A stretch of 64,000 nt of DNA from JAGVIE01 sp964520905. Its GTDB lineage: Bacteria > Bacteroidota > Ignavibacteria > UBA10030 > SZUA-254. The notes under the pieces are model-generated. The model ran no database searches. It saw only the letters and a list, made by a program, of their open reading frames with translations, and was not told where the DNA came from. Both the position numbers and the translations under genes were made by a program. Below, one piece after another: positions 53,909-62,975 of this stretch. The stretch is taken from assembly GCA_964520905.1 (NCBI GenBank), contig CAZFQL010000012.1, positions 62,001 to 126,000 on the forward strand. Reading direction: 5' to 3'. Each line of letters opens with the position of its first letter. Within the stretch, counting starts at the first letter, position 1.

Positions 53909-56761
53909 ATGAACTATTTAAAACTTATTTTCATTCTTTTCTTTTTAAATGCTCCTTTTATTTCACAAGCGCAGCGACTGTGGAATATAGAGATATTGAA
54001 GGATGATTTTTGGGCTGTTCAACAAGATACATCCGTTGACCACTTAAGGGCGTACATAATAAATAAACATATGAAAATGGATGCTGCTGCCCGTATTTTA
54101 ATTGTAAATCGCGGTGAATCAGAAAAAGATTTTATTCTAAGCAACTTTTTTATATCATCGGTTGGTCAACCGTCATATAAATCTTGGGAGTCACAATACT
54201 ATGACTATCAACTGTTTCGTGGTTACTTCGGTTATCAGGATGCGATTCACGGAATGGATACTTTAGCCCGAATGCAAAATATGAGTATTATTAAATTTAT
54301 GGCCATACATAACTTGGCAGAAGTAGGACAGTTTGCCTATTTCGATACACTACAAAATGCGATGCGAAAAAAGTTACCAGACATATTAGTTGTACCAATA
54401 CTTGCATTGTATGGAAGAAACAGCCAATATAAAATTCCTGCGGGGAATTTATTAGCAGATACAATAAGCATGTCAGCCAGTATGAGTAACGTCGGTTCCT
54501 TCGCTAGATCATTAGCAGAATTTGATAAATCGCGGGCAATTAATCTATTAGAGGCAAGATTTCGCTCAACACAAGGAAATATCAAGTGGTCAATATTTAG
54601 AGATTTATGGGATATCAATCCTGATAATTCACCTGAGCTATCTAAGGAGGCGATAATCAGCGAACCTGATGAGAATTATAGAAGCGAATATTTTCCTTAT
54701 TATGCAGGGATTGCCCAATCGGGAAAGCCGACAATAAAATATCTGACTCCATCTTTTGTTAAGTTTACATTAGATTGGTTAAGTACTGAACAATCAATAA
54801 TTGTGAAACACACTGCTATGGCATTTTTTCTAAATCCGTTTATCCCACTTAGTCCATCACGGTCTACACCAGTACTTACTCTGGTTGATAGTCTCATAGA
54901 GATTAAGGATTCAGTTGGGACATATGGATGGGTATCTGATGGAAGCTTTGTTGCTCAACTTGACAGCAATCTCACCTCTGCCCGTAATTATATTGTTGCT
55001 GGCGATTCAAACAACTGCGCACGCCAAATTAAATTCTTCCAGCAAAAAGTGGATGAGGAGTACCGGGACTCGCTGGATGGAGATAATAAAACTGTAACAA
55101 TCGAGGGATGGAAGTTTTTGTATTATAACGCTCAGTATATCTTAGATCGTCTGCCAACTCCACCACCACAATACAACCTCAACATCAATATTATTGGTAA
55201 TGGTACGGTAACAAAATCGCCGGAACTTGCTCTCTACGATAGCGCAACAACAGTTACGCTAACCGCCAATCCATCAACCGGCTACAGGTTTGGCAGTTGG
55301 AACGGAGATGTTTCTGGATCAGAAAACCCAATCTCTGTTGTTATGAACAGTGAGAAGAATATCACTGCAACATTTTTACAAAACACATTTATTATAACAG
55401 CAACAGCAGGAACAAACGGCACAATCACTCCATCGGGAGATGTGTCGGTTGCATACGGAGCAAATCAATCGTTTACTATTACACCCAACACCGGCTATCA
55501 CATCGCAGATGTAGTTGTGGATCAAATCTCGGTCGGCGCAGTTGTAAGTTACACTTTTACAAATGTAACAACAACACACGCAATATCGACAAGCTTTGCT
55601 ATCAATACATATACAATCACATCAAGTGCTGGTTCGAATGGTTCGATCTCTCCATCGGGATCGGTGGTAGTCAATTATGGATCCACCCAAACCTTTACCA
55701 TTACGCCGAATAGTTGTTATCACGTAGATAGCGTCCTCGTGGATGGAGTGAATCAAGGTGCAATTACATCCTACACGTTTACAAATGTCATTGCCAATCA
55801 TGCGATCAGATCGGTCTACGCAATCAATCAATACACAATAACAGCGTCGGCTGGTGTAAACGGAACAATCAGTCCAAGCGGAACGGTGAATCTCAATTGC
55901 GGCTCGAATCAAACGTTTACGATCTCGCCGAATACCGGCTACCATGTCGATAGCGTAATCGTGGATGGAACAACCCAAGGTGCACTTACGAGCTATGCCT
56001 TTAATAACGTTACAGCAAATCATACTATCACTGCTAAGTTCGCAATCAACACCTACACTCTAACCGTAAACGCAACCAACGGCAGTGTTACAAAGAATCC
56101 AAATCAATCGACGTATAACTATGGAACAAGTGTGCAATTAACAGCAACCCCTGCGACCGGCTATTCGTTTGTGAATTGGAGTGGTGATCTCACAGGATCA
56201 ACCAATCCGGCAAGTATTACGATGAACGCGAACAAAACAGTTACTGCCAACTTTGCACTTACCGCACCGACAATATCAAGCTTTACACCGTCAAGCGGAC
56301 CGGTAGGAACGAGCATAACGATAACCGGAACGAACTTTGTGGGTATAACCTCGGTTAAGTTTAATGGAACAACTGCAAGCTATACGGTAAACTCGCCCAC
56401 GCTAATTACCGCCACAGTACCCACAGGTGCAACAACTGGTACGATCAGCGTAAGCAATCCGGCGGGAACTGGTATTAGTACTGCCACCTTTAATGTCACC
56501 TACCCGCTCACAATCCAAATCAGTGGAAGCGGAACGGTGTTAAAATATCCTAACCAAACTAATTATACGTCAGGTACGAGTGTCAGACTTACAGCAAAGG
56601 CGACGATCGATGCCTTGAAGGTAATAACGCCCAATACTCCAGAACCGACAAGTTGGCGGTTCGATCGCTGGGAAATAGATTTAACCAGAACACAGAACCC
56701 GAAATCAATAATCATGAACGGAAATAAAACAGTCAAGGCGGTGTTTATTCCTGCCAATTAA
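53909..56761 (+). CDS. Large secreted protein with InlB-like B-repeats and an IPT/TIG domain
   Basis: The protein has 950 residues from ATG 53909 (ribosome site GAAAGGAAA); a longer opening upstream overlaps the previous gene. Signal peptide NYLKLIFILFFLNAPFISQAQ. Residues ~25-430 form a helical region without recognised family. From ~430 to 720 there are five to six divergent InlB-type B-repeats (TITASAGVNGTISPSG... then FTITPNTGYHVDSVLVDG), then an IPT/TIG domain (PTISSFTPSSGPVGTSITITGTNF) and a last repeat. No T9SS sorting domain is present, unlike its neighbours. Adhesion or surface display is likely. Confidence 0.78.
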   Translation: MNYLKLIFILFFLNAPFISQAQRLWNIEILKDDFWAVQQDTSVDHLRAYIINKHMKMDAAARILIVNRGESEKDFILSNFFISSVGQPSYKSWESQYYDYQLFRGYFGYQDAIHGMDTLARMQNMSIIKFMAIHNLAEVGQFAYFDTLQNAMRKKLPDILVVPILALYGRNSQYKIPAGNLLADTISMSASMSNVGSFARSLAEFDKSRAINLLEARFRSTQGNIKWSIFRDLWDINPDNSPELSKEAIISEPDENYRSEYFPYYAGIAQSGKPTIKYLTPSFVKFTLDWLSTEQSIIVKHTAMAFFLNPFIPLSPSRSTPVLTLVDSLIEIKDSVGTYGWVSDGSFVAQLDSNLTSARNYIVAGDSNNCARQIKFFQQKVDEEYRDSLDGDNKTVTIEGWKFLYYNAQYILDRLPTPPPQYNLNINIIGNGTVTKSPELALYDSATTVTLTANPSTGYRFGSWNGDVSGSENPISVVMNSEKNITATFLQNTFIITATAGTNGTITPSGDVSVAYGANQSFTITPNTGYHIADVVVDQISVGAVVSYTFTNVTTTHAISTSFAINTYTITSSAGSNGSISPSGSVVVNYGSTQTFTITPNSCYHVDSVLVDGVNQGAITSYTFTNVIANHAIRSVYAINQYTITASAGVNGTISPSGTVNLNCGSNQTFTISPNTGYHVDSVIVDGTTQGALTSYAFNNVTANHTITAKFAINTYTLTVNATNGSVTKNPNQSTYNYGTSVQLTATPATGYSFVNWSGDLTGSTNPASITMNANKTVTANFALTAPTISSFTPSSGPVGTSITITGTNFVGITSVKFNGTTASYTVNSPTLITATVPTGATTGTISVSNPAGTGISTATFNVTYPLTIQISGSGTVLKYPNQTNYTSGTSVRLTAKATIDALKVITPNTPEPTSWRFDRWEIDLTRTQNPKSIIMNGNKTVKAVFIPAN

Positions 56762-56882
56762 ACATAGAGCCAAAGGCTAAAGGCTAAGAGCCAAGGCAGT
56801 TATGAGATATGAGTTTTAAGTTCTGAGAATCTATTGTTTTTTACTTTTGAATATCTCAATTTTGAATTGAAGGAGAGAAGTT

Positions 56883-57824
56883 ATGATTGGAAAGATTATA
56901 AAAATTGGAATGATTGGAAAGATTGGAATAATTGTAATGATTGGAATGATTCTTACTTTGTTTGCACATGGTCAGCAGACGAAGAACCAAATTCCGGTCC
57001 AAGGTATACAGCCCGAAGTTAATTCCAAGCAGAGTATGCGTATACAAATGCGTGAGTTGATGAATAAGATGCATGCGGCGCGAGATATGGAAGAACGCCG
57101 CGCGATTGTGAGAGAACTCAGAGAGATTAGGAAGAATCGACATGTGGAAACACAACTTCAGATGCCGCCCGTTACAAAATCTGTAACTCAACCAAAATTT
57201 CTACAATCAGAAAACAAAACACATTCAACTCCGACGTTCCACCCTGTGGAGCCAAGTCAATTGTACCAAATACCGTTTGCTTCAACCGCTAATCGGATTG
57301 AGCTAACCATATTGAACGCTTCTGATAGATCAACAGCGAACTTAAAGATCGAAGCGGTTAACCTGCCTAAATGGCTGAACCTATCACCGTCAGTCCAAAA
57401 CATATCAAACATCAAACCGAATGAAGAAAAACCGGTAGAGTTTGTTTTCTCGGTAGATAAATCTGCGACTGTAAATAAGGAACAAACAATATCATTCACA
57501 ATCTCGACACCAACAGGTGAGCAATGGACGAAGCAGATCAAAATATCTATCGCTGCACCGGAAAGTTTTGAGTTGTTTCAAAACTATCCCAATCCCTTCA
57601 ACCCCTCAACGATTATCAATTACCAGTTGTCGATCGACAGTTATGTAAAATTGAAAGTCTATAATTTGCTCGGTCAGGAAGTCGCGACTTTAGTAGATGG
57701 AGAACAACTTGCAGGTTATCACGAGGCTGTATGGGATGCAAGCTCGGTGCCGAGCGGTGTTTACTATTACCAATTACACGCTGGCAGCTTCACGAATATG
57801 AAAAAAATGATGCTGGTGAGATAG
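56883..57824 (+). CDS. Small T9SS-secreted protein with repeat-encoded signal peptide
   Basis: The protein has 313 residues, ribosome site AAGGAGAG upstream. The first 30 residues are made of IGK/IGM/IG units encoded by short tandem repeats, yet form a hydrophobic signal peptide ending FAHGQ. Residues ~45-85 are a charged helix (MRELMNKMHAARDMEERRAIVRELREI). A beta domain follows (~125-215), then the sorting domain (NYPNPFNPSTI, YNLLGQEVATLV, SGVYYYQL, KKMMLVR). Function unknown. Confidence 0.8.
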   Translation: MIGKIIKIGMIGKIGIIVMIGMILTLFAHGQQTKNQIPVQGIQPEVNSKQSMRIQMRELMNKMHAARDMEERRAIVRELREIRKNRHVETQLQMPPVTKSVTQPKFLQSENKTHSTPTFHPVEPSQLYQIPFASTANRIELTILNASDRSTANLKIEAVNLPKWLNLSPSVQNISNIKPNEEKPVEFVFSVDKSATVNKEQTISFTISTPTGEQWTKQIKISIAAPESFELFQNYPNPFNPSTIINYQLSIDSYVKLKVYNLLGQEVATLVDGEQLAGYHEAVWDASSVPSGVYYYQLHAGSFTNMKKMMLVR

Positions 57825-57864
57825 CCAAGAGCCAAGGGCTAATAGCTGGTAGCAATGATAACAT

Positions 57865-57902
57865 ACCTCCAGTACCGGTAAGGCAGACCCTGGAGGTTTT
57901 TT
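57865..57902 (+). terminator. Rho-independent terminator
   Basis: ACCTCCAG (57865-57872) pairs perfectly with CTGGAGGT (57890-57897), with six T from 57897. Confidence 0.85.
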
Positions 57903-57928
57903 ATTTTCATATAAGATAAGCTGATTAA

Positions 57929-57957
57929 TTGCACTATAAAACGATCGATCATACTAT
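57929..57957 (+). promoter_or_regulatory. Candidate promoter of sdhCAB
   Basis: TTGCAC (57929-57934), 17 bp, TACTAT (57952-57957), about 130 nt before sdhC. Confidence 0.35.
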
Positions 57958-58089
57958 CCGGCTTGCTTCTTATAGAATCTTTTCCTACATTTTCACTCGT
58001 GATTGCAGCGCAACCGATCATATCACACCATCACATTTTTTGTTCTTTGTTGTATATCAACTATTTCTAAACGATTTATTGATTGAGCA

Positions 58090-58746
58090 ATGCGTGCACT
58101 TATAGAATTTTACAATTCCTCTGTCGGCAAAAAGCTGATAGTTGGATTAACCGGTTTCTTCCTCATCGCTTATCTGATTATTCATCTCTTCGGTAACCTG
58201 CTTCTCTTCAGAAGCGACGGCGGTGCGGCGTTCGACATGTATGCCGAGTTATTGCCTCAGGTAGTCGTAATCCGCATCATCGAGGTTGTCTTATTTCTTA
58301 TTTTCATCTTTCATATCATCACAGCCGCCTACACATGGCTTCTGAATAAGCAGGCACGCGGCAGTGCATATGAATTGCAGAAAAAAGGCGAGACGAGCGC
58401 GTTAACTTCCCGGACCATGTTGCTGAGCGGGAGCATCGTCTATATTTTTCTTGTATTGCATATGCGTCAATTTTGGTATGTATCTCGTTATGAGGCTGGT
58501 GAGCATTTTTCGATGTATCAGGTAGTCCGAGCAACCTTCGCCGAACCTGTATACGGAATATTTTACATCGTCGCAATGTTTTTATTGGGTTTTCATTTAA
58601 AGCACGGATTTCAGTCGGCGTTTCAGACTTTTGGGTTGCGGGATAAAAAGTACGCATCGCTTATCGAGTGGGTCGGTGTAATTTTCTGGCTTTTGCTTCC
58701 AATCGGTTTCGCATCGATGCCGATTTATTTTCTCCTGAATTTATGA
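58090..58746 (+). CDS. sdhC: Succinate dehydrogenase/fumarate reductase cytochrome b subunit
   Basis: The protein has 218 residues with five membrane helices (e.g. LIVGLTGFFLIAYLIIHLFGNLL, VVVIRIIEVVLFLIFIFHIITAAY, LSGSIVYIFLVLHMRQFW). His residues in IIHLFGN, IFHIIT, VLHMRQFW and HLKHGFQSAF suit two haem b ligand pairs. This is the single-anchor (type B) subunit as in Bacteroidetes and B. subtilis. It anchors the SdhAB dimer and passes electrons to quinone. First gene of sdhCAB. Confidence 0.93.
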   Translation: MRALIEFYNSSVGKKLIVGLTGFFLIAYLIIHLFGNLLLFRSDGGAAFDMYAELLPQVVVIRIIEVVLFLIFIFHIITAAYTWLLNKQARGSAYELQKKGETSALTSRTMLLSGSIVYIFLVLHMRQFWYVSRYEAGEHFSMYQVVRATFAEPVYGIFYIVAMFLLGFHLKHGFQSAFQTFGLRDKKYASLIEWVGVIFWLLLPIGFASMPIYFLLNL

Positions 58747-58762
58747 TTGATTGGATTGAATC

Positions 58763-60676
58763 ATGGTTTTGAATTCTAAAATTCCCGAAGGTCCCATCCA
58801 ACAAAAATGGGATAATCATCGTTTTAACATCAAGCTTGTCAACGCGGCGAATAAACGAAAGTACACCATCATCGTTGTAGGGACCGGTCTGGCTGGTTCC
58901 TCAGCGGCTGCATCGCTTGCAGAATTAGGTTACAATGTAATTTCGCTTTGCTACCATGAGTCCCCGCGACGGGCGCACAGTATAGCAGCTCAGGGCGGTA
59001 TCAATGCACCGAAAAATTATAAGAATGACGGCGACAGCATCTGGCGTTTATTCTACGATACGGTAAAAGGCGGCGACTATCGTGCGCGTGAAGCGAACGT
59101 TTACCGTCTTGCTCAAGTCAGCGGTAATATTATAGATCAGTGTGTTGCACAGGGAGTACCGTTCGGTCGCGAGTATGGTGGATTGTTAGACAATCGCTCT
59201 TTCGGCGGCGCACAAGTTTCCAGAACGTTTTATGCGCGCGGTCAGACCGGACAGCAACTTTTACTCGGTGCCTATGGTGCATTCTCGCGACAGATAAATA
59301 GCGGACGTATTAAGTTTTATGGTCGCCGAGAAATGCTCGACCTTATATTGATCGATAATCAGGCACGAGGTATCGTTGCCCGGAATCTGGAGACGGGCGC
59401 ACTTGAATCGTACGTAGCCGATGCAGTTATCCTTGCCACAGGCGGCTACGGCAACACATTCTATCTTGCAACGATGGCAAAATACTCTAATGCTACGGCT
59501 ATCTGGAAAGCTCATAAAAAGGGGGCGCTGTTCGGCAATCCTTGCTTCACACAAATTCATCCGACGTGTATTCCACTGTCGAGCGATTATCAATCGAAAC
59601 TTACTCTGATGAGCGAGAGTTTACGCAACGATGGAAGGATATGGGTGCCGAAGAAAGCCGGTGATAAACGAAATCCGAAAGATATTCCCGAAGACGAAAG
59701 AGATTATTATCTTGAGAGGATGTATCCATCGTTCGGAAATCTTGTGCCGCGCGATGTTGCATCTCGTCGTGCAAAAGAAATGTGCGACAAGGGCTTCGGC
59801 GTCGGATCGACCGGTCTTGCAGTATATCTGGATTTTGCAGATACCATCAAGCGAAACGGGAAGCCATTTGTAGAAGAAAAATACGGCAACCTATTTGATA
59901 TGTACCATGAAATCACGGCTGAGAATGCCTACGAAACACCGATGCGAATATATCCCGCAGTCCATTATACCATGGGTGGTTTATGGGTCGATTATAATCT
60001 GATGACTACAATTCCGGGATTATATACGCTTGGCGAGGCGAATTTTTCAGATCATGGCGCAAATCGCTTAGGCGCAAGCGCTCTCATGCAGGGTCTTGCC
60101 GATGGCTATTTCATCATACCATATACGATCGGCGATTATCTTGCTTCGAATAAATTTCCTGCTGTAAAAACCGATCATACATCGTTTAAGGAATCCGAGA
60201 AAAAGATTAGTGAAGCCATCAATCGGCTTTTATCGATTAAAGGCAAACAAACCGTAGATGAACTGCATAAACGTCTCGGTAAAGTTATGTACAATTATTG
60301 CGGAATGGCAAGGAACGAAGCCGGTTTAAAAAAAGCTCTTGAGTTAATTCCTCAATTACGTGAAGAATTTTATAAAGATGTCATCGTTCCGGGTACAGCC
60401 GATAGTTTCAATCCCGAATTAGAAAAAGCGGTTCGGGCAATAGATTATTTCGAGATCGCAGAATTGATGGTTACAGATGCGCTCCATCGCGAAGAATCAT
60501 GCGGCGGTCATCTGCGTGAAGAATACCAGACGGAGGACGGTGAAGCGAAGCGCAACGACGAGAAGTATTCTTACGTCGCAGCATGGGAATATAAAGGCAA
60601 CGGATTGAAATGGGATTTGAACAAAGAACCGCTTACGTTCGAGTATGTGAAACCATCCACCCGCAGTTATAAATGA
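58763..60676 (+). CDS. sdhA: Succinate dehydrogenase/fumarate reductase flavoprotein subunit
   Basis: The protein has 637 residues. FAD-binding VVGTGLAGSSAAASLAELGY, the covalent-flavin His in RRAHSIAAQGGINA, active-site region FTQIHPTCIP, and SDHGANRLGASALMQGLADGYF are visible. The spacing and the C-terminal ESCGGHLREEYQTEDGEAKR block agree with the type B family. It oxidises succinate or reduces fumarate. Starts 16 nt after sdhC. Confidence 0.96.
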   Translation: MVLNSKIPEGPIQQKWDNHRFNIKLVNAANKRKYTIIVVGTGLAGSSAAASLAELGYNVISLCYHESPRRAHSIAAQGGINAPKNYKNDGDSIWRLFYDTVKGGDYRAREANVYRLAQVSGNIIDQCVAQGVPFGREYGGLLDNRSFGGAQVSRTFYARGQTGQQLLLGAYGAFSRQINSGRIKFYGRREMLDLILIDNQARGIVARNLETGALESYVADAVILATGGYGNTFYLATMAKYSNATAIWKAHKKGALFGNPCFTQIHPTCIPLSSDYQSKLTLMSESLRNDGRIWVPKKAGDKRNPKDIPEDERDYYLERMYPSFGNLVPRDVASRRAKEMCDKGFGVGSTGLAVYLDFADTIKRNGKPFVEEKYGNLFDMYHEITAENAYETPMRIYPAVHYTMGGLWVDYNLMTTIPGLYTLGEANFSDHGANRLGASALMQGLADGYFIIPYTIGDYLASNKFPAVKTDHTSFKESEKKISEAINRLLSIKGKQTVDELHKRLGKVMYNYCGMARNEAGLKKALELIPQLREEFYKDVIVPGTADSFNPELEKAVRAIDYFEIAELMVTDALHREESCGGHLREEYQTEDGEAKRNDEKYSYVAAWEYKGNGLKWDLNKEPLTFEYVKPSTRSYK

Positions 60677-60718
60677 TTTTATGAAAAGAAATTTTCCAAT
60701 TTTAATTTGAATTGACAT

Positions 60719-61459
60719 ATGAATTTTAGACTAAAAATATGGCGGCAGCACGATAGGAACTCCAAAGGAAAATTCGCAGTGTATAATGTAGCGGATATTT
60801 CTCCCGATATGTCCTTCCTCGAGATGCTTGATGCTGTGAATCGCGATCTTGCTAAAAAAAGTGAAGACGTCATCGCATTCGATCATGATTGCCGGGAAGG
60901 AATCTGCGGAAGCTGCGGACTATACATCGACGGACGCGCACATGGTCCCCAGCGCGGTGTAACAACTTGTGAACTTCGTATGCGCCATTTCAAGGATGGC
61001 GGAACGATAATAGTCGAGCCGTGGCATTCGAAAGCGTTTCCGGTAATTAAAGACCTTGTAGTGGACCGGACTGCGTTTGAAAGAATTATTCAGGCAGGCG
61101 GATATATTTCTGTCGATACCGGCAGCGCGCCGGAAGCAAGCAGTTTACCGGTGCCTAAGGCTAATGCAGAAGAGGCAATGGATGCCGCGGCATGTATTGG
61201 GTGCGGGGCTTGCGTTGCCGCGTGTAAAAATTCTTCGGCAATGCTTTTTATGAGCGCAAAAGTATCTCAATTAGCTCTTCTTCCTCAGGGTGATCCCGAA
61301 AGGAAGCAGCGTGTTCAGAAGATGGTTGAAACAATGGATCGTGAAGGTTTCGGACTCTGTTCAAATACATATGCTTGCGAGCAGGAATGTCCCAAGAAGA
61401 TTTCCGTCTCGCATATCACCAGAATGAATCGAGAGTTTATACGGGCAAAACTATTTTAG
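60719..61459 (+). CDS. sdhB: Succinate dehydrogenase/fumarate reductase iron-sulfur subunit
   Basis: The protein has 246 residues. The [2Fe-2S] ligands are in CREGICGSCG and a later Cys (VTTCELRM); the [4Fe-4S] and [3Fe-4S] sites are in CIGCGACVAACKN and CEQECPKKI. It carries electrons from SdhA to SdhC. Direction of the reaction in vivo cannot be told from sequence. Confidence 0.96.
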   Translation: MNFRLKIWRQHDRNSKGKFAVYNVADISPDMSFLEMLDAVNRDLAKKSEDVIAFDHDCREGICGSCGLYIDGRAHGPQRGVTTCELRMRHFKDGGTIIVEPWHSKAFPVIKDLVVDRTAFERIIQAGGYISVDTGSAPEASSLPVPKANAEEAMDAAACIGCGACVAACKNSSAMLFMSAKVSQLALLPQGDPERKQRVQKMVETMDREGFGLCSNTYACEQECPKKISVSHITRMNREFIRAKLF

Positions 61460-61498
61460 CCGAAAGAAACCTTTCGAAATGCAGTAGATTTGAGAAAA

Positions 61499-61527
61499 GG
61501 GCGAGCCTCCGGACTCGCCCGGTTTAT
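61499..61527 (+). terminator. Terminator after sdhCAB
   Basis: A 7-bp stem GGGCGAG (61499-61505) / CTCGCCC (61514-61520) is followed by a T-rich but interrupted tail. It lies between convergent genes. Confidence 0.65.
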
Positions 61528-61552
61528 TTTCGATCTGATAGCAGAAGAAAAT

Positions 61553-62755
61553 CTAACGCCTGAAAGATTGTGCGAGAAACTGTTCGTTTTGTTTCGGTGC
61601 GGGATGGTGTTCGATGCCGGTATGCAGGATACCATCGAGTGTTGCTACAAGTAATTCATAATCGATAGGTATTTGTATAAATTCATCCACACCGAGCCGT
61701 TTACCGATGAGATGAGTAGTTCGGTCGAGCGAAGGCGTCATGAAAATAAATGGAATATGTTTGATGTAGCGTTTTGACCGGATGAATTCATACAGCTCGA
61801 AGCCCATCTGACCGGATAGAAAGTTCATTTGAGAGATAATAATATCGGGGGTTACGATCTTTAATGATGCCAGCGCTTCGTCCAGCGTCCCGGCTGCTAT
61901 TACAGCAAAAAAATTCGATCGTAGTTTACCGGTCATCTCCAGTAATATCTCATCACTATCATCCATGATAAGGATATTTCCTTTAATTTTGTTTTTACGG
62001 AAATCACGAAGCAGAGACGATTCTATGTATGAATGATCAATCCGCGAGATATCGAAATTGTTTCTCAATGTGTCGATCGTTTCGGATGTAAATGCCGAGA
62101 GTCCGCCTGTATTCCAGATATTTTGCAGAGCATTTTTATATAATTCGTTCTTTATCTCCCGCTCAAGTTCAAGCCGTTTTCCTTCGGATATTTTTAATAC
62201 GTTTTGTTTCTCTCTCAGCGTTTCCAGTTGCTCGCCGGAAGGTTTGCCGTCGCGCCAGTATTCCCTCAGTGTTGAGCAGAATTTATATTCTCTTTCGGTT
62301 TCCGCCACAGTGGAACCGGGTGTGTTCTGCAATTCAGTAAGTCGCTGTAATAATGCTTTTGCATACATATTGTCGGGATCGATTGCTAATGCTTTGCTCG
62401 CCTGTTCAGATGCTTTCCTGAACGAGCCATCGTCTAAAAATTTTTGAGCAGAGGTAAGAAATAAATTAATCTGGTTTGATTTTCGCTTGATGATTAGTTC
62501 TCTGTATTTCCTGATTTCTTCGTATATATTAGTTTCCAAACCGACTCTTTGAGATAGTTGTTTGATAAGAAATTGAATACGATCCTGATAAGAGCGAGCC
62601 ACGCTGTTTTCAGGATGGAATGCAAAAACCTTTTGCAGCAGTTCATCCGCAGCAAGATATCTCCCGCCGCGAATATGTTTATCGGTTTGTTGTAGCAAAT
62701 CATCGATCAGCGCCTTCTGCACGCTATCAAGTGAAGCTGTCCGAATATCTTCCAT
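61553..62755 (-). CDS. TPR-like protein with degenerate receiver domain
   Basis: The protein has 400 residues. The N-terminal ~150 residues contain TPR-type helices (GRYLAADELLQKVFAFHPENS, GSFRKASEQASKALAIDPDN), then a linker and a C-terminal receiver-like domain (~272-395). The acidic pocket remains (LIMDDSDE), but the phospho-acceptor Asp position reads Gln (IIISQMNF) and the conserved Lys near the end reads Gln (FIQIPID). So it probably cannot be phosphorylated and acts by binding. It is divergent from the following histidine kinase gene and may be its partner. Confidence 0.75.
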   Translation of the reverse strand: MEDIRTASLDSVQKALIDDLLQQTDKHIRGGRYLAADELLQKVFAFHPENSVARSYQDRIQFLIKQLSQRVGLETNIYEEIRKYRELIIKRKSNQINLFLTSAQKFLDDGSFRKASEQASKALAIDPDNMYAKALLQRLTELQNTPGSTVAETEREYKFCSTLREYWRDGKPSGEQLETLREKQNVLKISEGKRLELEREIKNELYKNALQNIWNTGGLSAFTSETIDTLRNNFDISRIDHSYIESSLLRDFRKNKIKGNILIMDDSDEILLEMTGKLRSNFFAVIAAGTLDEALASLKIVTPDIIISQMNFLSGQMGFELYEFIRSKRYIKHIPFIFMTPSLDRTTHLIGKRLGVDEFIQIPIDYELLVATLDGILHTGIEHHPAPKQNEQFLAQSFRR

Positions 62756-62873
62756 TTAAAACCTCATCATCGTTGGATTGAATATAGATAGGAAAAATTT
62801 AAAATTCAACATAAATCAGTATGTTTTTAGACACACAGGCATTGTAGAGACTATATGTTTTCCGACAAAATAT

Positions 62874-62902
62874 TTGACTTTCTCAATTTTCTCGCCTATC
62901 TT
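62874..62902 (+). promoter_or_regulatory. Candidate promoter of the HAMP histidine kinase gene
   Basis: TTGACT (62874-62879), 17 bp, TATCTT (62897-62902), about 73 nt before the TTG start. Confidence 0.55.
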
Positions 62903-62975
62903 AAGACCGTTTATCGTACTAATGACAACTTTTTATTTACTTAAAACTCGTTAATGTGACAATAAAGCTGACCTC

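Noticed and set aside
55622..56023. Cys-rich minus-strand open frame of 133 codons
   Set aside because: It is antisense to the B-repeats; its regular Cys/Arg pattern follows from the repeated plus-strand codons.
55380..56060. Regularly spaced DNA repeats that could look like a second CRISPR array
   Set aside because: They are in frame, ~230 bp long and encode InlB-like protein repeats with degenerate sequence.
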